A stretch of 64,000 nt of DNA, taken from assembly GCF_040183065.1 (NCBI RefSeq), contig NC_091123.1, forward strand, positions 7,150,501 through 7,214,500, in the 5' to 3' direction. Both the position numbers and the translations under genes were made by a program. Origin of the DNA: Periplaneta americana (Eukaryota > Arthropoda > Insecta > Blattodea > Blattidae). Shown piece by piece: positions 1-12,283 of this stretch. The notes below the pieces were generated by a model that worked only from the letters and a program-made list of their open reading frames with translations, ran no database searches and was not told the origin of the DNA. Position 1 is the first letter of the stretch; each line of letters starts with the position of its first letter.

Positions 1-840
1 TCGTAAAAGCTCAGATGTTTGTTTTTATACGTAATTTTTTTGTATAGCTCACGCCAGAAACGATTACTGAAAACCAATGGTGGTGTTGCTGTCTGTTTTG
101 ACGTGTGTATGTAGGCATGCCAAGAGGAGAGAGGTGCAAGCCGATGGAAGTACTGTCTCTTCCAAGAAGATGAACAAATGAGGACATCGCTGTGGAAATA
201 AAGAACGTAGGAAGAGAAAAATTCGAAGCTAATTAAATGCGCAACATATGTTTACGAAGAAATAATAATACCATGCGATACAAGACACGTATTCACATGC
301 AATGGAACAAACTGAAGTCGTAATGTAACTATCACAACGCAAGACTGATTCTATCGATGTCATTTCTCTTCTGACTGTACTCTTGAATATCATTCAAGCT
401 ATCTCGTGACCTTTCCTGTCGCCCGTTCTTCTTTATCGCAGTGTTTGATTCGCATTCCTTCCGTCGGTAATCCGTACTTGCAAGACCTATACAACATGGC
501 GATGGAGATATCGCTTTTATATCGTGTGTTAGCAATCTAGCTACAGAGAAGTTTTGTAATTTTCCTCGATATCAGAATGTGCAAGTTACAGCACGAAAAG
601 TAAACTAAAACATCCGCTGTTATATAGCTGCACTGCTAAAAAAATGAAGCATTAGGGGCGCCCAGAATGACTACTCTAATTTATAGGACTCTTTGTAACA
701 TTCCAGACTTTGGAATATTCTTCCGGGCCCTGAACTCGCATTTATCACGACTTGTGATTGTTACTTATGCATGACATATGCAGTATAACTCACACTACGA
801 AATTTCTGTCCATTGTACCTAGCAGTTTAAATGACACTAA
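1..840. other. No gene recognised
   Basis: AT-rich sequence with only short chance ORFs. I see no splice-framed coding stretch, transposase or reverse transcriptase motif here. Confidence 0.5.
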
Positions 841-850
841 CACCCTACTT

Positions 851-1110
851 GTTCACACCTGTGGAGTAATGGTCAGTGCATCTGGCTGCGAAACCAGGTG
901 GCCCGGGTTCTAATCTCGGTTGTGGCAAGTTACCTGGTTGAGGTTTTTTCCGGGGTTTTCCCTCAACCCAATACGAGCAAATGCTGAGTAACTTTCGGTG
1001 CTGGACCCCGGACTCATTCCAACAGCATTATCACCTTCATTTCATTCAGACGCTAAATAACCTAGATGTTGATACAGCATCATAAAATAACTCAATAAAA
1101 TAAAAAAAAA
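851..1110 (+). repeat. tRNA-headed SINE, family A
   Basis: The head carries pol III promoter-like boxes (A-box-like TGGAGTAATGG near 872, B-box-like GGTTCTAATC near 906). A body with ACCTGGTTGAGG and CTCAACCCAATACGAGCAAA follows, and it ends in an A-rich tail. It is flanked by a 10-bp target-site duplication with one mismatch: caccctactt at 841-850 and cactctactt at 1111-1120. The same family occurs in reverse at 13492-13747 and 45698-45936. Confidence 0.88.
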
Positions 1111-1120
1111 CACTCTACTT

Positions 1121-1735
1121 TCATTTCACACATTTTCACAGTGCTAATAAATTATTTTATTCCACCATGAAACAGGATCCCCTCCTGTACAAAACACAGA
1201 TGTGAACATGTTCAATGCCAACCAACAGATGGTACTGCACAGCAACTTTCACAGACGACTTCATTCTTGAGATAGTTATTTTTATTATTGCAAATTGTAA
1301 GCTCACATATTTAAATGTAAGCACTAATCTGTAACCATTTCGCCTAGCCATAAAAAAATATTACCATCCAACGCTTTTTGGGGTTACCTAAAAGATGTAA
1401 CTTACACAGCTGCCAGCGCCTCAACTCCTGCAAGGCTGGAGGATCAGTGAAGTGCAGCAGAATAGTTACCATGCACCAAAATCACAACCATAGAAAGACT
1501 CCAAAAAGTAACACCATCACAAAAAAAATCTTACTGCTAAAATCAATATCACACAAATAACAATCACCAGTTTAGATCATTCAGATCACAACTAGTTGCG
1601 TAGTACTGCATTTCTTTCAAGTCCAAAATCAATTCTCAGTGCCACATGACCAAAGCCACTCTCAAACTGAACTTCAAAACCTTAAGGACACTTGATACAG
1701 ATTGCCAGCTGTTCAGTATGCTTTATCTTATCTCA
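1121..1735. other. No gene recognised
   Basis: AT-rich sequence. The open frames near 1157-1560 have no recognisable domain. Confidence 0.4.
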
Positions 1736-2343
1736 AAAGAAATTAAATTTCTCCAGAACTATAGCAAATTCGTAAGTAAAATTTTTACAAATCATAAAAC
1801 AGACCTTGCTGTGTTGATTGATACTCACAATAAGTAACTAGAACTATTTTCTTTCACTTGATAATAAATTAAACACTGGCGTGAAAATGTCTGAAATTTT
1901 TTTTTTCTTCTAGTATCATTTCCTCTGAAACTATTTTTCAGAATTTAATGAAATTGTATACCAGTACACACATTGTTTATTAATAGTTTGACATTGGACA
2001 TGAAGCTTTTTGACATAAAGTCGTAACTATTGTTTCTTAATTTACTAGTAGACCTATAATAAAAATTATGATATTACTTAACAAATTAAGAAACAATAAT
2101 TAAGACCACCTCAAAAAAGCTTACATTCCAATGTTACACTATTAATAAACAATGTGTATATAAATTTTCCTCAAAAATATTCTGAAATTTTCACTGCAGT
2201 GCTTAATTACTGTCAAGTGAAAGAAAATAACTCTAGTTACTTACTGTGGCTATTAATCAACTGAGCAAGGTCTGTTTTATGATTGGTGAAAATTTTGTTT
2301 GTCTACCTGCTATAATTCTCGAGAAAACTAAATTTACTGAATT
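1736..2343. repeat. Long imperfect inverted repeat (hairpin)
   Basis: A left arm of about 300 bp (1736-2050) is reverse-complementary, with scattered mismatches and small indels, to a right arm at about 2079-2343, around a short centre. Matching landmarks are ATAAAACAGACCTTGCT at about 1794 against its complement near 2265, and TTTCTTTCACTTGA at 1848 against TCAAGTGAAAGAAA near 2214. It could be a foldback or MITE with very long terminal repeats. No ORF is evident. Confidence 0.75.
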
Positions 2344-2443
2344 GGTGCATAAGTTTATAGCATAAATAAATACTTGGTTGCTATGGAAACATGAACAGCA
2401 GATGAATGAAAGTACAGAAAAATGCTACCAACTTATGCACCAA
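2342..2443. mobile_element. Short MITE with mariner-like ends
   Basis: The ends are inverted: TTGGTGCATAAGTTTATAGCA at 2342 and its near-perfect complement ending TTATGCACCAA at 2443. It is 102 bp with no coding capacity. The TTGGTGCATAAGTT end resembles mariner termini. A flanking TA duplication is not clear. It abuts the outer edge of the long hairpin. Confidence 0.6.
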
Positions 2444-3486
2444 TCCAATATTTTGAGAAAAGGTAAAGCATACAGAACAGATAGATATCTCTATCAAATG
2501 CCCTAAAGAATAAAGAATTAACCCTCCCATGTAATTCAGCAACTTCGTCTATGTTCGTCGTATTTATATCAAAGTTTGTGCAGATGCCATATTCTTTTTT
2601 ACAACCATTTAGTTCAGTTTGACAGCGGCTTTAGAAATCTGACATACGTTAACAGATATTTTTACATTATCTTTGGTAAAAGAGTATAATATTATAAAAT
2701 GAATTACAGAAAGTAAAGCCTGTAATATTAATCATAACAAAATACGTGATTTATAACAAAATATCTCGTACATAAACTCTTCTAAAATATTAGAACACAA
2801 TATATCTGCAGCATATACAGCAAATTAAAATAACTGACATATACTTGTCAACAACCACGTTCGACACAAGAGATGTTTTGGGTCAGTCTACAATGCATAC
2901 AAATGTTATAACATCTCTAATACAATACGATACGATACAAAAAGATTCTGCATGTTTCATAGCTGCTTAAATTTTACCAGCATTTTAGACTGAAAAAATA
3001 ATCAAACTTCATTATACTACTAATTCTAATTAAATCTATTTAAAAATAAAAAAAATATATAATAATAATCATAATATAATAAAATACAGAATTTTAACAT
3101 TCATCAAACAGGACAGAATAGAAAAAGGCGTGAACTCAAAGTATCTAATCTGTAATTAAAACACACCATCTGCTATTTTAAAAGTACAACACTAAGCCTC
3201 GCAATCTCTGATGTCTTGTGATCCATTTGGTGATTAATACCCCAGACCTAGTTAGGATATTCTGGGGTTATTTTTAAACATGCGGTAGATACAAAAAAAA
3301 AATAATATCATTCAAAATGACATGAAACACCTGGTATCTTTTATGACACACGATTGGCTTGGAATTACAAAAGAGACTAATTACTGTAACATTGTACAAT
3401 GATATTGATGAAATATTACAAAGTAAATTTCGGAAAACGTATTATGTGTCTTTAACGTGTTAAATTTTATATTATCTTGTTAACAC
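2444..3486. other. No gene recognised
   Basis: Very AT-rich sequence with no coding signal or repeat structure that I can define. Confidence 0.4.
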
Positions 3487-3810
3487 GTTTCGGCCTGCTA
3501 TTAGCTATCTTCAGAATTGGTTGTTGCTGGTCTTGACGCCTTTTGTTTTGTTTCCTGTGGGGGTGTGTTTGTGTAGTGTAATGTGGAGTCAAAGAGTGTG
3601 TGTGTTCTGAAATTGAGTTGTGTGTTGAGAATTTCATTTGAATGTGTTTCTGTGTGTCTGTATATTTCGTATTGTTCTAGTGTGTTTAGTTTCTGGCTTT
3701 TTGGTTGGATGTGTAGAATTTCCATGTCTGTGTTGATGTCTATATAGGTGTGGTTAGCATTTGTGATGTGTTCTGCGTATGTGGAAGTGTTTTGCAATTT
3801 TGTTATGTTG
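3487..3810 (-). pseudogene. Penelope-like element C-terminal fragment, 5' truncated
   Basis: The minus-strand translation from about 3807 to 3501 (ITKLQNTSTYAEH, then HIQPKSQKLNTLEQYEIY) closely matches the C-terminal part of the Penelope-type ORF at 43012-43524. It lacks the upstream GIY-YIG block, and unrelated sequence lies before ITKLQN. After the ORF it carries CTGAAGA (minus strand, 3514-3508) followed by GAAAC (3491-3487), as the 43-kb copy does. It is a truncated dead copy. Confidence 0.8.
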
Positions 3811-3815
3811 TTATA

Positions 3816-4591
3816 TACAAAGTAAATATTAAAAAATAAATACAATACTATCTCTCCCTTCAGAGCAGTAACCTTGACCTTCGCTCTCACACCAACATGT
3901 TTTATAAAAGAGTTCTTACTCCCTGTGAAAAAGTGCGTATTTTGGCCTAACTTAGGTACACTTCAGTGAAAGGACGCTCAACACCTGTAAATAGAATTTT
4001 TAGATTAAATGGGAAACATTTCTTTTCCTCATTCTCAAGAGCAAAAAGGATGCATAAGAAAGGACTTAATACACAGGGTGAAGCATTAAGTAATGTAATT
4101 AATTTTAGCTGGTTATTCTTTGAGATTTTTCAAACAAAAAAGTTTAATACAATTTTGCTCGTTTTTGCTTCCTTTTCGAGATAAAAATTGTTTTATATGA
4201 AACATTTCATAGCGTGTTTTGGGAAAGAAGTTTATTTAATCCCCAATATGCTCAGTCAATTTAAGAGAGCAGCTTATTATGATAATAAATGACTGAAAGA
4301 ATATTAGTTTTGTCCTTTAGATAAGCAGAAATTTCATCGGAACAAATGTAACACTTTTAAATTTCTTTTCAGAATGAAAAGTTATATTTATTAGGATAAC
4401 ATTTCTGCACATTTAATGAACAAAACTAAAATAATGAATTATCATGTATAATTATGAACAAAGCAGCACCAAATGGAACACAAGCTAAGCACGAACAATG
4501 ACATGAAGTGCCTATTACAATATTCTTCATCCTAATATCACCGTCCATTAAAATAGAATAAAAGGCATTTTAGGTATTAATTATGTTTTAC
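3816..4591. other. No gene recognised
   Basis: AT-rich. A 72-codon frame at 3966-4184 shows no domain. Confidence 0.4.
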
Positions 4592-4733
4592 TACTCTTGA
4601 AAAACGTCCAGATGTGAAATAATAGACCTCCACTTCAAACGGTTAGTATCAAATTAACAATTTACTCCTGAAAAATGTCCAGATGTGAAATAATGAACCT
4701 CCACTTCAAACGGTTAGTATCAAATTAACAATT
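4592..4733. repeat. Tandem duplication, two 71-bp units
   Basis: Units at 4592-4662 and 4663-4733 differ at only a few positions. Both contain GTCCAGATGTGAAATAAT and CCTCCACTTCAAACGGTTAG. This is a simple local tandem duplication. Confidence 0.9.
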
Positions 4734-6044
4734 TTAATCAATTCCATTGCAAATAAAGACATATTTGTCAGTAAAAACACCAATAGAATAATAAATATCC
4801 TTTCATTGTTTTATTCTGGGATAAGTGAGATAAATCTGATTAGAGTATTTGGAAAGGTCAAATTTCAGACATTTTACCAAATAGGCGAAGACATCTAAAA
4901 TTTCTATCTCTGCAACTTAGAAACAACAATTTCAAACATCTCCATGTGTAATAAAATGCCTGCTATAGTCTAATATGGAAAAGAAATGCAATTTTAAACA
5001 AAAATATATTTAATGAGAAGATAACTGTAATATCTCACATTTTCAATCTGAATTGATAGATCCAATTCCACATCTCGCTCAAAGAGCAGTAATGAAAGCA
5101 GGCTTGTTAAATTAGAGTAGACACGTCCTCTAACTACAGCTCTTCCTGTAAAAGATCACAGTGTTGTTTTTTTATTTCTATTTTTGTCTCTATATAATCA
5201 TGTCGACAAAACTATTTCACAATTCTTTCAGCCCATTTAGTAACAAATAATAAAAACAATATAAAAATTGAACCATTTTAAATTACGTATGAATGTGATG
5301 CGGAGAATAATATAGCTCAATGTTCACAACCAGTCATCTTATATTTCAGATTGAGTTGCGATATTCCATCCAATGAGAAGTCAAACCATGTACTCATCAT
5401 ATCCAGATGAAATATCTGTTAATTTTATCTTTTAAACAGTTCCTCTCATCTTCCAAGGCCATATTCATTGTACAGCTAAATAATATTTACTCCCTTTCAC
5501 AACTGAAAAATATCTCCTAACATCAGCATAAAATAATATGACTAGAATACTAAAAAGTGTTAAAACATGGTAGGTATGGATTAACCAAATTTTGATTACC
5601 TATCGAAAGGAAACAAAGTTCCGAAACTGTTAATCTGTGTAACAAATGTCCACATCTCACAAACACATCCTTCTGTAGAGAAGATTAAAAACAATCGGAC
5701 ATATTCTCCTAGACTGTACGTCTATTCCTTTTAATTATATCATGTTAATAGTCTATCTAAAATAGAAGAAATTATCATTAACGGAATTCTGATCATTATC
5801 ACAATCAACATACAATGTTCACGACATAATCAACTATTTACTGGAAATGTGTACCAAGAAGGAGGGAAGAAAAACTTCTCGAGGACAAATAATGTATAAT
5901 ATACATTATTATAATATTATATAAATGTTTTTTTTTTCACAGATGTGTATGTATATGTGTGCTTATATACAGCAGCGGCAATAGTACTAATAACAATTAT
6001 GATAATAAGAATAATATTAATATTTTCTTTCTTTTTTCCTTTTG
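4734..6044. other. No gene recognised
   Basis: AT-rich intergenic or intronic sequence without a recognisable coding region. Confidence 0.4.
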
Positions 6045-6335
6045 CTATTGGCGGGTACTTGACTGTTCGTCATTTGCTCATATGAAGCCAGTTGTATAGA
6101 CCAACTTACCAACAGTCATTGACCACAATGTTGGTCTACGCTACACCCACGATAAGATGAAGATGGAGATTTGATGGGGTGTCACAGAGGAACCAGAACT
6201 CCCGGAGAAAACTCTGTGTTACCTGGACCACAGACTTGTCCAATACAAGTTATAAATCGGGGTACACCAAGGACCGAACCTGGGTCCAAAGGATTATAAG
6301 TCCAGAACTCTAGCCACTAGACCACCATGGCAGCA
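6045..6335 (-). repeat. tRNA-headed SINE, family B (reverse)
   Basis: Read on the minus strand, the head at about 6335-6265 is tRNA-like. It has an A-box-like TGGTCTAGTGG, an anticodon-loop-like CTTATAA between GGA and TCC, and a B-box-like GGTTCGGTCC. About 220 bp of non-tRNA body follows. Target duplications were not resolved. It is a retroposed pseudo-tRNA, not a functional tRNA gene. Confidence 0.7.
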
Positions 6336-6512
6336 TAACTAATACAATTGTATTATGAATATAACTTATGTTGTTGTCGAATGGTAATGGAAAGTTTATT
6401 AGCATCATTCTTTCTCTAGCTTCCCAATAAAATGCATCAGTATTGTATCGGGGTTTAGTTTACAGGGCCTTCATCTAATCTATTGTATTCTGTGTCTCAT
6501 AGGAGTTAATGC

Positions 6513-6813
6513 ATAAAAGGTAAAGGTAAAGGTATCCCCATAACATGCCATGAAGGCACTTGGGGGGGCTTGGAGGTAGCCCCATGCTTTCCATGATCTC
6601 GGCACTAGAATGAGGTGGTGTGGTCAGCACCACGCTCTGACCATCTTTTACCCCCGGGAAAGACCCGGTACTCAATTTTATAGGAGGCTGAGTGAACCTC
6701 GGGGCCGTTCTGAAAGTTTGACAACGAGAAAAAAATCCTGTCACCACCTGGGATCGAACCCCGGACCTCCCAGTCCGTAGCGAGCTGCTCTACCAACTGA
6801 GCTACCCGGCCGC
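6513..6813 (-). repeat. tRNA-headed SINE, family C (reverse)
   Basis: The minus-strand head has the A box TAGCTCAGTTGG and the B box GGTTCGATCCC with tRNA spacing, followed by a roughly 230-bp body and a GGTAAAGGTAAAGG-type 3' end (plus-strand view). It is flanked by a perfect 12-bp target-site duplication, aggagttaatgc, at 6501-6512 and 6814-6825, so the borders are exact. The duplication marks it as a retroposed copy rather than a tRNA gene. Confidence 0.92.
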
Positions 6814-6825
6814 AGGAGTTAATGC

Positions 6826-7278
6826 GTATAACAGTTAATTGTTTTTAATTGTATGTTTGATGACATAAAATCGCACTTTTTCCCACCCACTGATGGTCAC
6901 TCTAAAAGTCACTTTCTGATAAGCTATAACACAGGGGTAAAGTATGTCCCCAGGCAGCTGTGTTACATTGAGCTTTTACTATAATCTATACTTCTAACAG
7001 CACTTCTCGCATCTCGATGTAGAGTTTGGAATATTTTTCCAAAGACAGTATCACATTCAGAATTTTCCCCAGGGTTATTGGAACTTTCCCTCGATGCACT
7101 TATCTTTTTTATTTTGTTTAAGTATTACTTCCACAAACTGCATGCATGTAGCAAAGGAATGCTAAACCAAGAACGTCTCTCTTCCAATATTAATTTTATA
7201 TGGAGTTCTTTGTATCAAATATTTTTAGTACAAAATATTTAGCATGCATTCCCCTTATTACAATTTTTTAACACGAAC
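6826..7278. other. No gene recognised
   Basis: No coding or repeat structure seen before the microsatellite. Confidence 0.4.
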
Positions 7279-7342
<64 letters not shown>

Positions 7343-7343
7343 T
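7279..7343. repeat. (ATT)n microsatellite
   Basis: An uninterrupted TTA/ATT run of about 65 bp. In this window such runs often end retroposons, but no retroposon body is evident upstream here. Confidence 0.97.
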
Positions 7344-9400
7344 ATCAGTGTGTTTATGTGCTCATGTTTTTCTCTCATTCGAAAGACATTAGTCTTCATC
7401 TCCATCAATCTTAGTCCACATATTCTTAATCCTTTAAATTTCTGTTCTTAATTATTTATTATCTCTGATTCTTTTTCCTATGAATTTTATTTTGCAGCCT
7501 GATTAATAATCTTGCTGTCCTACACTCACATGATGTGATCTTACTGTCACAATTGTTCCTTATGCTTCAGCTTAAACGCAACAATAAACAGAATCAGAAT
7601 CTTCAATTGGTAATCAAAAGTTAGGCAATCCATATCCGAGTATTAACTGAAAACAGGGCAATACTGGTAAACAGTGTAACAAACATTCTTACAATTTGCG
7701 AAGTTATTCTAAAATTACTTCCGAATTACGAATTTCTCATTATGGTAGTGGAACACGAAGTTAAAATACATAGATTTTTCACAACACGTGACAAACTATT
7801 TAATATTCAGTGCACATTGCAAATCAGTAAAATTCCTGTTTCCTGGTGAACAGTGTTGAACTATGCCATCGAGAATGAAGTCCTTGCTGAAGAATGAGAA
7901 ACTGTTTCCAGAATTTATATCCAAGTCTGCAATTTTCCACTATGACAAAAGTATTTTACATTGGAAGTTACAACCAGTTTCAACATGGAAATAAAAATCA
8001 ACAAATGCAGTCTTATATAGTTTTGTCTTTCATAGCAACCTACTCTTTGTGGAAAGAAACACCATGGGATGACTGACCTCGAACACTTACAGAATATTTT
8101 AGAGAACAAGTATACCAACTTTCTTACAATGCAGTATAAGTTCTCTTTTCCATAAGAACTAAGGATCAGAGGGCTATAACAAGACTAGCCATAAATGGCG
8201 GATGGAAAATAGATCTCCTTCCACATCTAGGAGTGAGTCCTTTTCTACCACTTAGCTGGACTAGGATTTCAACAGTTTTCATTTTGTTATGTTTGTTTGT
8301 TTATTTTAATTTTTGATTGTCCTAAATTCAATCAGTGAGTGGAATATTTGGTTATGATTCCATTTCGTGAAATAATTTAAAGAAATAAATCTCGTATAGC
8401 ATGGCTTGTAATTACAATTGTTTTTTTCTTTCATGATGATAGAGAAGGTCTAGAAATTGAATGACTATGGAATCCAGTAGTATAACTGTTGCTATGACAT
8501 TCAGTAAACAAACAAAACAGAAGATATCAATTCCAACATTAATTTGCGGATAAAAAATACTGTTGGTGCAAGGGTAATAGTAATTTAATAACGAGCAAGA
8601 AAAGGAAATTATTTTATAATAAAAAATGAACACATACTATTTAATTGGAAATGAATCATTTCCTCACAGTCAACAACATACTATAATGGCTACCATTTGA
8701 AATGTCAGGAATTCGATAGTAATATTGTAGTATACATTCTTAATGCAGTAAATTTTCGGAATATTTTGGTGCAAGGAGCACCTCTCTGTTCCCCCCCCCC
8801 CCATTCCGGAAATTCGAGTAGGTGTCAATTTAAGGTCTCTTAACCTATCCATAATTAATTGAGGCCACAATATTGCTGTCATACCTCAAAACATCAACAT
8901 GGAGGGCATTTCTACGCATCCACGCTTATTTTGATATGTATTAACACTGTTACTGAATATTACGCAATATTCCTTTGCAGAGAGTGTAAATATATTCTAA
9001 AGGTACAAAATGACGTAAAAATGGACAACATATGTCCAGCAATAGAAGTGGTAGAAAATGACACAGTAACCATGCGTCCACGCATCTTCAATTCTTTTCT
9101 TAGCCAATCACTAAAGCATAATTTCTCACGTGACAACTCATCAGTAGAATCATTTGTAAAACCTTTCTTAGTTGGAAGGACAATAGTACCTAGTAGTTGG
9201 GAGCACAACATGCAGAGCTTTGGAGTCGACAGTACAATTTCAAATCTAAACAAGATATAAAATCTTCCCAGGAATACTTTATAACACTTCAGCTATTCTG
9301 TGAGCTGTCAATGATCTTATCCATCTTGAGATTCAATGACATGTTTGCCATTATTAATACGAGAGAGTCAGTAAATTAACTACATCTGAAGCTATCATCA
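7344..9400. other. No assigned gene
   Basis: This contains a poly-C run near 8790 and an open frame at 8859-9260 (133 codons, plus) without a domain I recognise. A segment around 8190-8212 containing ATGGCGGATGGAA also occurs inverted near 10075-10095, so these may be repeat ends. Coding status is unproven. Confidence 0.35.
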
Positions 9401-9755
9401 CTAGATTGCAGTGTTACCAATGTAGGCACATGTGAAACAAAGAAGCAGCAATTGCAAGATGGCATCATCTCTAAACGAGTGTACCATTGGCGATCTGAAC
9501 CAAGCACTGATACATACTGACTGATCGACTAGGCGTCTGATATTTGTCCATCCTTCAGAGAACTTCTGCACCCAATTGCAGACAGCTTGACATGACAGAC
9601 AAATGTTCACCATACGCAGGCAATATTTCTTTATAAATATTCTTTGCTGCCACACCTTTTTCCAAGAAAAATCGCACAAGATAGAGCTGCTTGACAACGG
9701 TACATGCAGAGGTGCCACCACTTTGCAACTGCTGCTTTTTTGTTACACATATCAT
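9401..9755 (-). pseudogene. Mariner-type transposase N-terminal (HTH) relic
   Basis: The minus-strand translation from 9740 reads LYLVRFFLEKGVAAKNIYKE, followed by a segment with AYGEHLSV. That fits the pattern of the mariner HTH_48 DNA-binding domain (hydrophobic-RFL..KG, IY.E, YG...LS). It then breaks, and continues in another frame with a segment resembling the linker after the HTH. No catalytic DDE region is seen. This is an old, frame-broken relic with no borders defined. Confidence 0.6.
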
Positions 9756-11404
9756 TCACTTGATTACTGAATAATACTTTATCTAGTGGTAACAGCTCCA
9801 GGTGCTTCATTAAAAAATGTAGGACACTGCTTCGAATTGTAGATTACTTTTTTTTTACCGACTCACCTCGTGTATTTTGAGCTTTTATAAAATAGTGGAA
9901 ATTAGAATCAAGAGTGGGAAGTTTTATGTACCAACTCCACAGCTCTGCACATCAAAATCTGAACAGATGACATCTGGAATGTCATCCACATCACTAGATA
10001 CACAAAGTAAAGACATGGAGTTCACAACATAAGAAAGTGGTGTGGAGACAAAAGATAGTGGTAATACCCCTCTTCTTCCATCCGCCACTCCTGACTAGTG
10101 TTATTACAAAACAGAACTAAAAACTAGTAGATCAACAACAAATCAATTATCAATTACATGATCAAGACTCTTACAGAGAGCCACGGAACTGTAAAACTAA
10201 TATGTAAATAAAATATTTCATATAATGTTACAATAACAATGTGTTTAAAATAACTCGGCTAAAATTAATAAAAGAAGGTGATTCACGGGGATGTAAATTA
10301 AAGGGAATATTTGTAAATGTCTAACAGACTAGAGAACTTGTATTATATCTGGGCAGTCTTGGAAAAGAACTAACTTTTATGATATAAATTCTAACTAATA
10401 GGAAACGAACGCATGTAACATAATATTGTCTGCGCATTCTTAGTACAATAAATAAAAACAAAACAGCTTTTAATGGACAGCTACAAGTACACGGAATTGA
10501 AGCAATACTGAAAATGAAAATTATCCAACTTTAAACTGAAATCTCATGCTTAACATGACACTAGGTGATTTTCTCATACAACTAATTTGCAACTTTTGCA
10601 AGACTGTCTCAGAGAAAGTTGGTTGTTGCTTTATATATAGGTTGCACTGACCCAATACAATCCTGTCTAAATGCTAATACTGTTTTGACCAACTTAATAC
10701 GTCTGGTGCATCATGTGAGAAGTATTGCAGGATGGAACAGGACGAAATGTCCTGAATATCGAACAATACGCTGTAAGAAATGACAGAGGTGAAATCTTGT
10801 TCATTTTAATTACACATGAAAAGTTAAAACTCTCTTGCATTTACTACTTATAATGGAGTTATGAAGGGCTGTTTCTCTGTTATACAAATGCTTGAGAGGA
10901 AAAAAAGTGACATTCCGAAGGTTTAATTTATGGTGCAAAAGGAATCGTATCTTCTCTGGGATATTAAGACTGGATATTACAATTGATAGAGATTGATCCA
11001 ACTTTTAGCACGGTGTTTTTCACACAACAATGGAAACAATCCAAAGAAAACTCCATAATTACAGATCACAATTACTTCTTCCATTCAGAACTTGTATTGG
11101 CGTTCTCACTGACGGAAAACATGGATTTAACATTCAAACACCCATGTTCTACTGGCTAATAGGAAGTAACTTTCATTAGTTTTCAAATTTCATTTGAAAT
11201 CTATCTCCTCCACAGAAATAAATCACGAATGTCCAGGAGCATTTATAGCTTTTAGAAAAAAGAGTTAGAGTGAGGAGCTGAAAAATAGTAAAATCCCCGT
11301 TATATATTTCAAACTTGACTAGAAAATAGTTTCGGTTGCATATTAAATAAAATAAAAATAATTTCACTGCAAGTGAATACAGTAAATAATTTCTTAGCAC
11401 AGTG
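9756..11404. other. No assigned gene
   Basis: A coding-looking frame at about 9888-10032 (plus) containing KFYVPTPQLCTSKSEQ ends at a stop. It has no convincing acceptor and no domain I know. The rest is AT-rich and featureless. Confidence 0.3.
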
Positions 11405-11775
11405 ATTTCAACAAACTGATAGCTGTGGGACTGAAGCCGGATGGTCTATGGCGAGTCCTTGGCATCAACCCCTTTGATTTGATTACCTGGTTGGGTTTTT
11501 CCGAGGTTTTCCCCAACCAAAAGGCAAATGCCGGGTAATATTTAGGCGAATCCTCGGACCTCACCTCATCTCACTACATCTCGCCAAAACATTGTAAAAA
11601 ATTGCACAAAACTGTAAAAATTGTAGAAAATTACTAAATTGTAAAACTATAAAAATTTGTAAAAATTGCAATTGTAATACTGTAAAATTTTGACTTGTTC
11701 CACATCTTAAAGCTGCATTGCTCATGTAAGATCTATGGAATAAAATAAATGAATGGAATGAATGAATGAATGAAT
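11405..11775 (+). repeat. Dispersed retroposon copy
   Basis: It contains ACCTGGTTGGGTTTTTCC and a CTCGGACCTCACC block, then a degenerate TGTAAAAATTG-rich stretch and a 3' end GGAATAAAATAAATGAATGG followed by (GAAT)n. The layout (structured body, AATAAA, simple-repeat tail) is that of a LINE 3' end or SINE. Part of the body resembles family A. Borders are approximate. Confidence 0.55.
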
Positions 11776-11861
11776 GTGATTCCTATTTGGGGGAGGGAGA
11801 GTTTAAAGAGGAATATGGGAAATAGTTAGTGAATCTTCGTATTCAGTACAAGATCCAAATA

Positions 11862-12279
11862 CAAGGTGGGCCAAAAGTCGCTTTCCCCAATATTCGTTCT
11901 CAGGTTTCAGACTTGCACACATATACAGATGCCTTAACTTGAATAAACGAATAGCTGGTGTAATAAGTGGTGGGTTGGCAACCATGTTTGTGCGTCAACT
12001 GTTTTTCTGACGTCATGTCTTTTTATTGTTGTTTGTTTTATAGTGTTGGGTTGCGTTTCCATGCAATAACTGCTGTTCTTGCAATGAATTGCAAATTAAT
12101 CACAGAACAACGTGTTTTTGTGCTACAACGTTGATGGAAGCACAGTAAGAACATATTGTGTATAGAAAACAGAGCATCCATTTTGAACAAAATCTATAAA
12201 GGAATGTGTAGTCAAATGTAAATTGAATATACTTAAATGTAAGAAAGTGTTTGGGGAAAGCGACTTTTAACCCACCCTA
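11862..12279 (+). mobile_element. Deleted mariner/Tc1-like element with terminal inverted repeats
   Basis: The ends are inverted: GGTGGGCCAAAAGTCGCTTTCCCC-like sequence from 11865, with its complement at 12254-12276, and TA on each side (11860-11861, 12280-12281). The interior contains plus-strand coding remains (ITEQRVFVLQR near 12095-12127). The QRVFV segment resembles the start of the N-terminal helix-turn-helix of insect DDE transposases. At 418 bp most of the transposase is missing. Confidence 0.75.
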
Positions 12280-12283
12280 TAGG

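Noticed and set aside
6740-6813. tRNA gene on the minus strand
   Set aside because: A and B boxes are present, but the block continues into a SINE body and the unit is bounded by a 12-bp target duplication; it is a retroposed copy.
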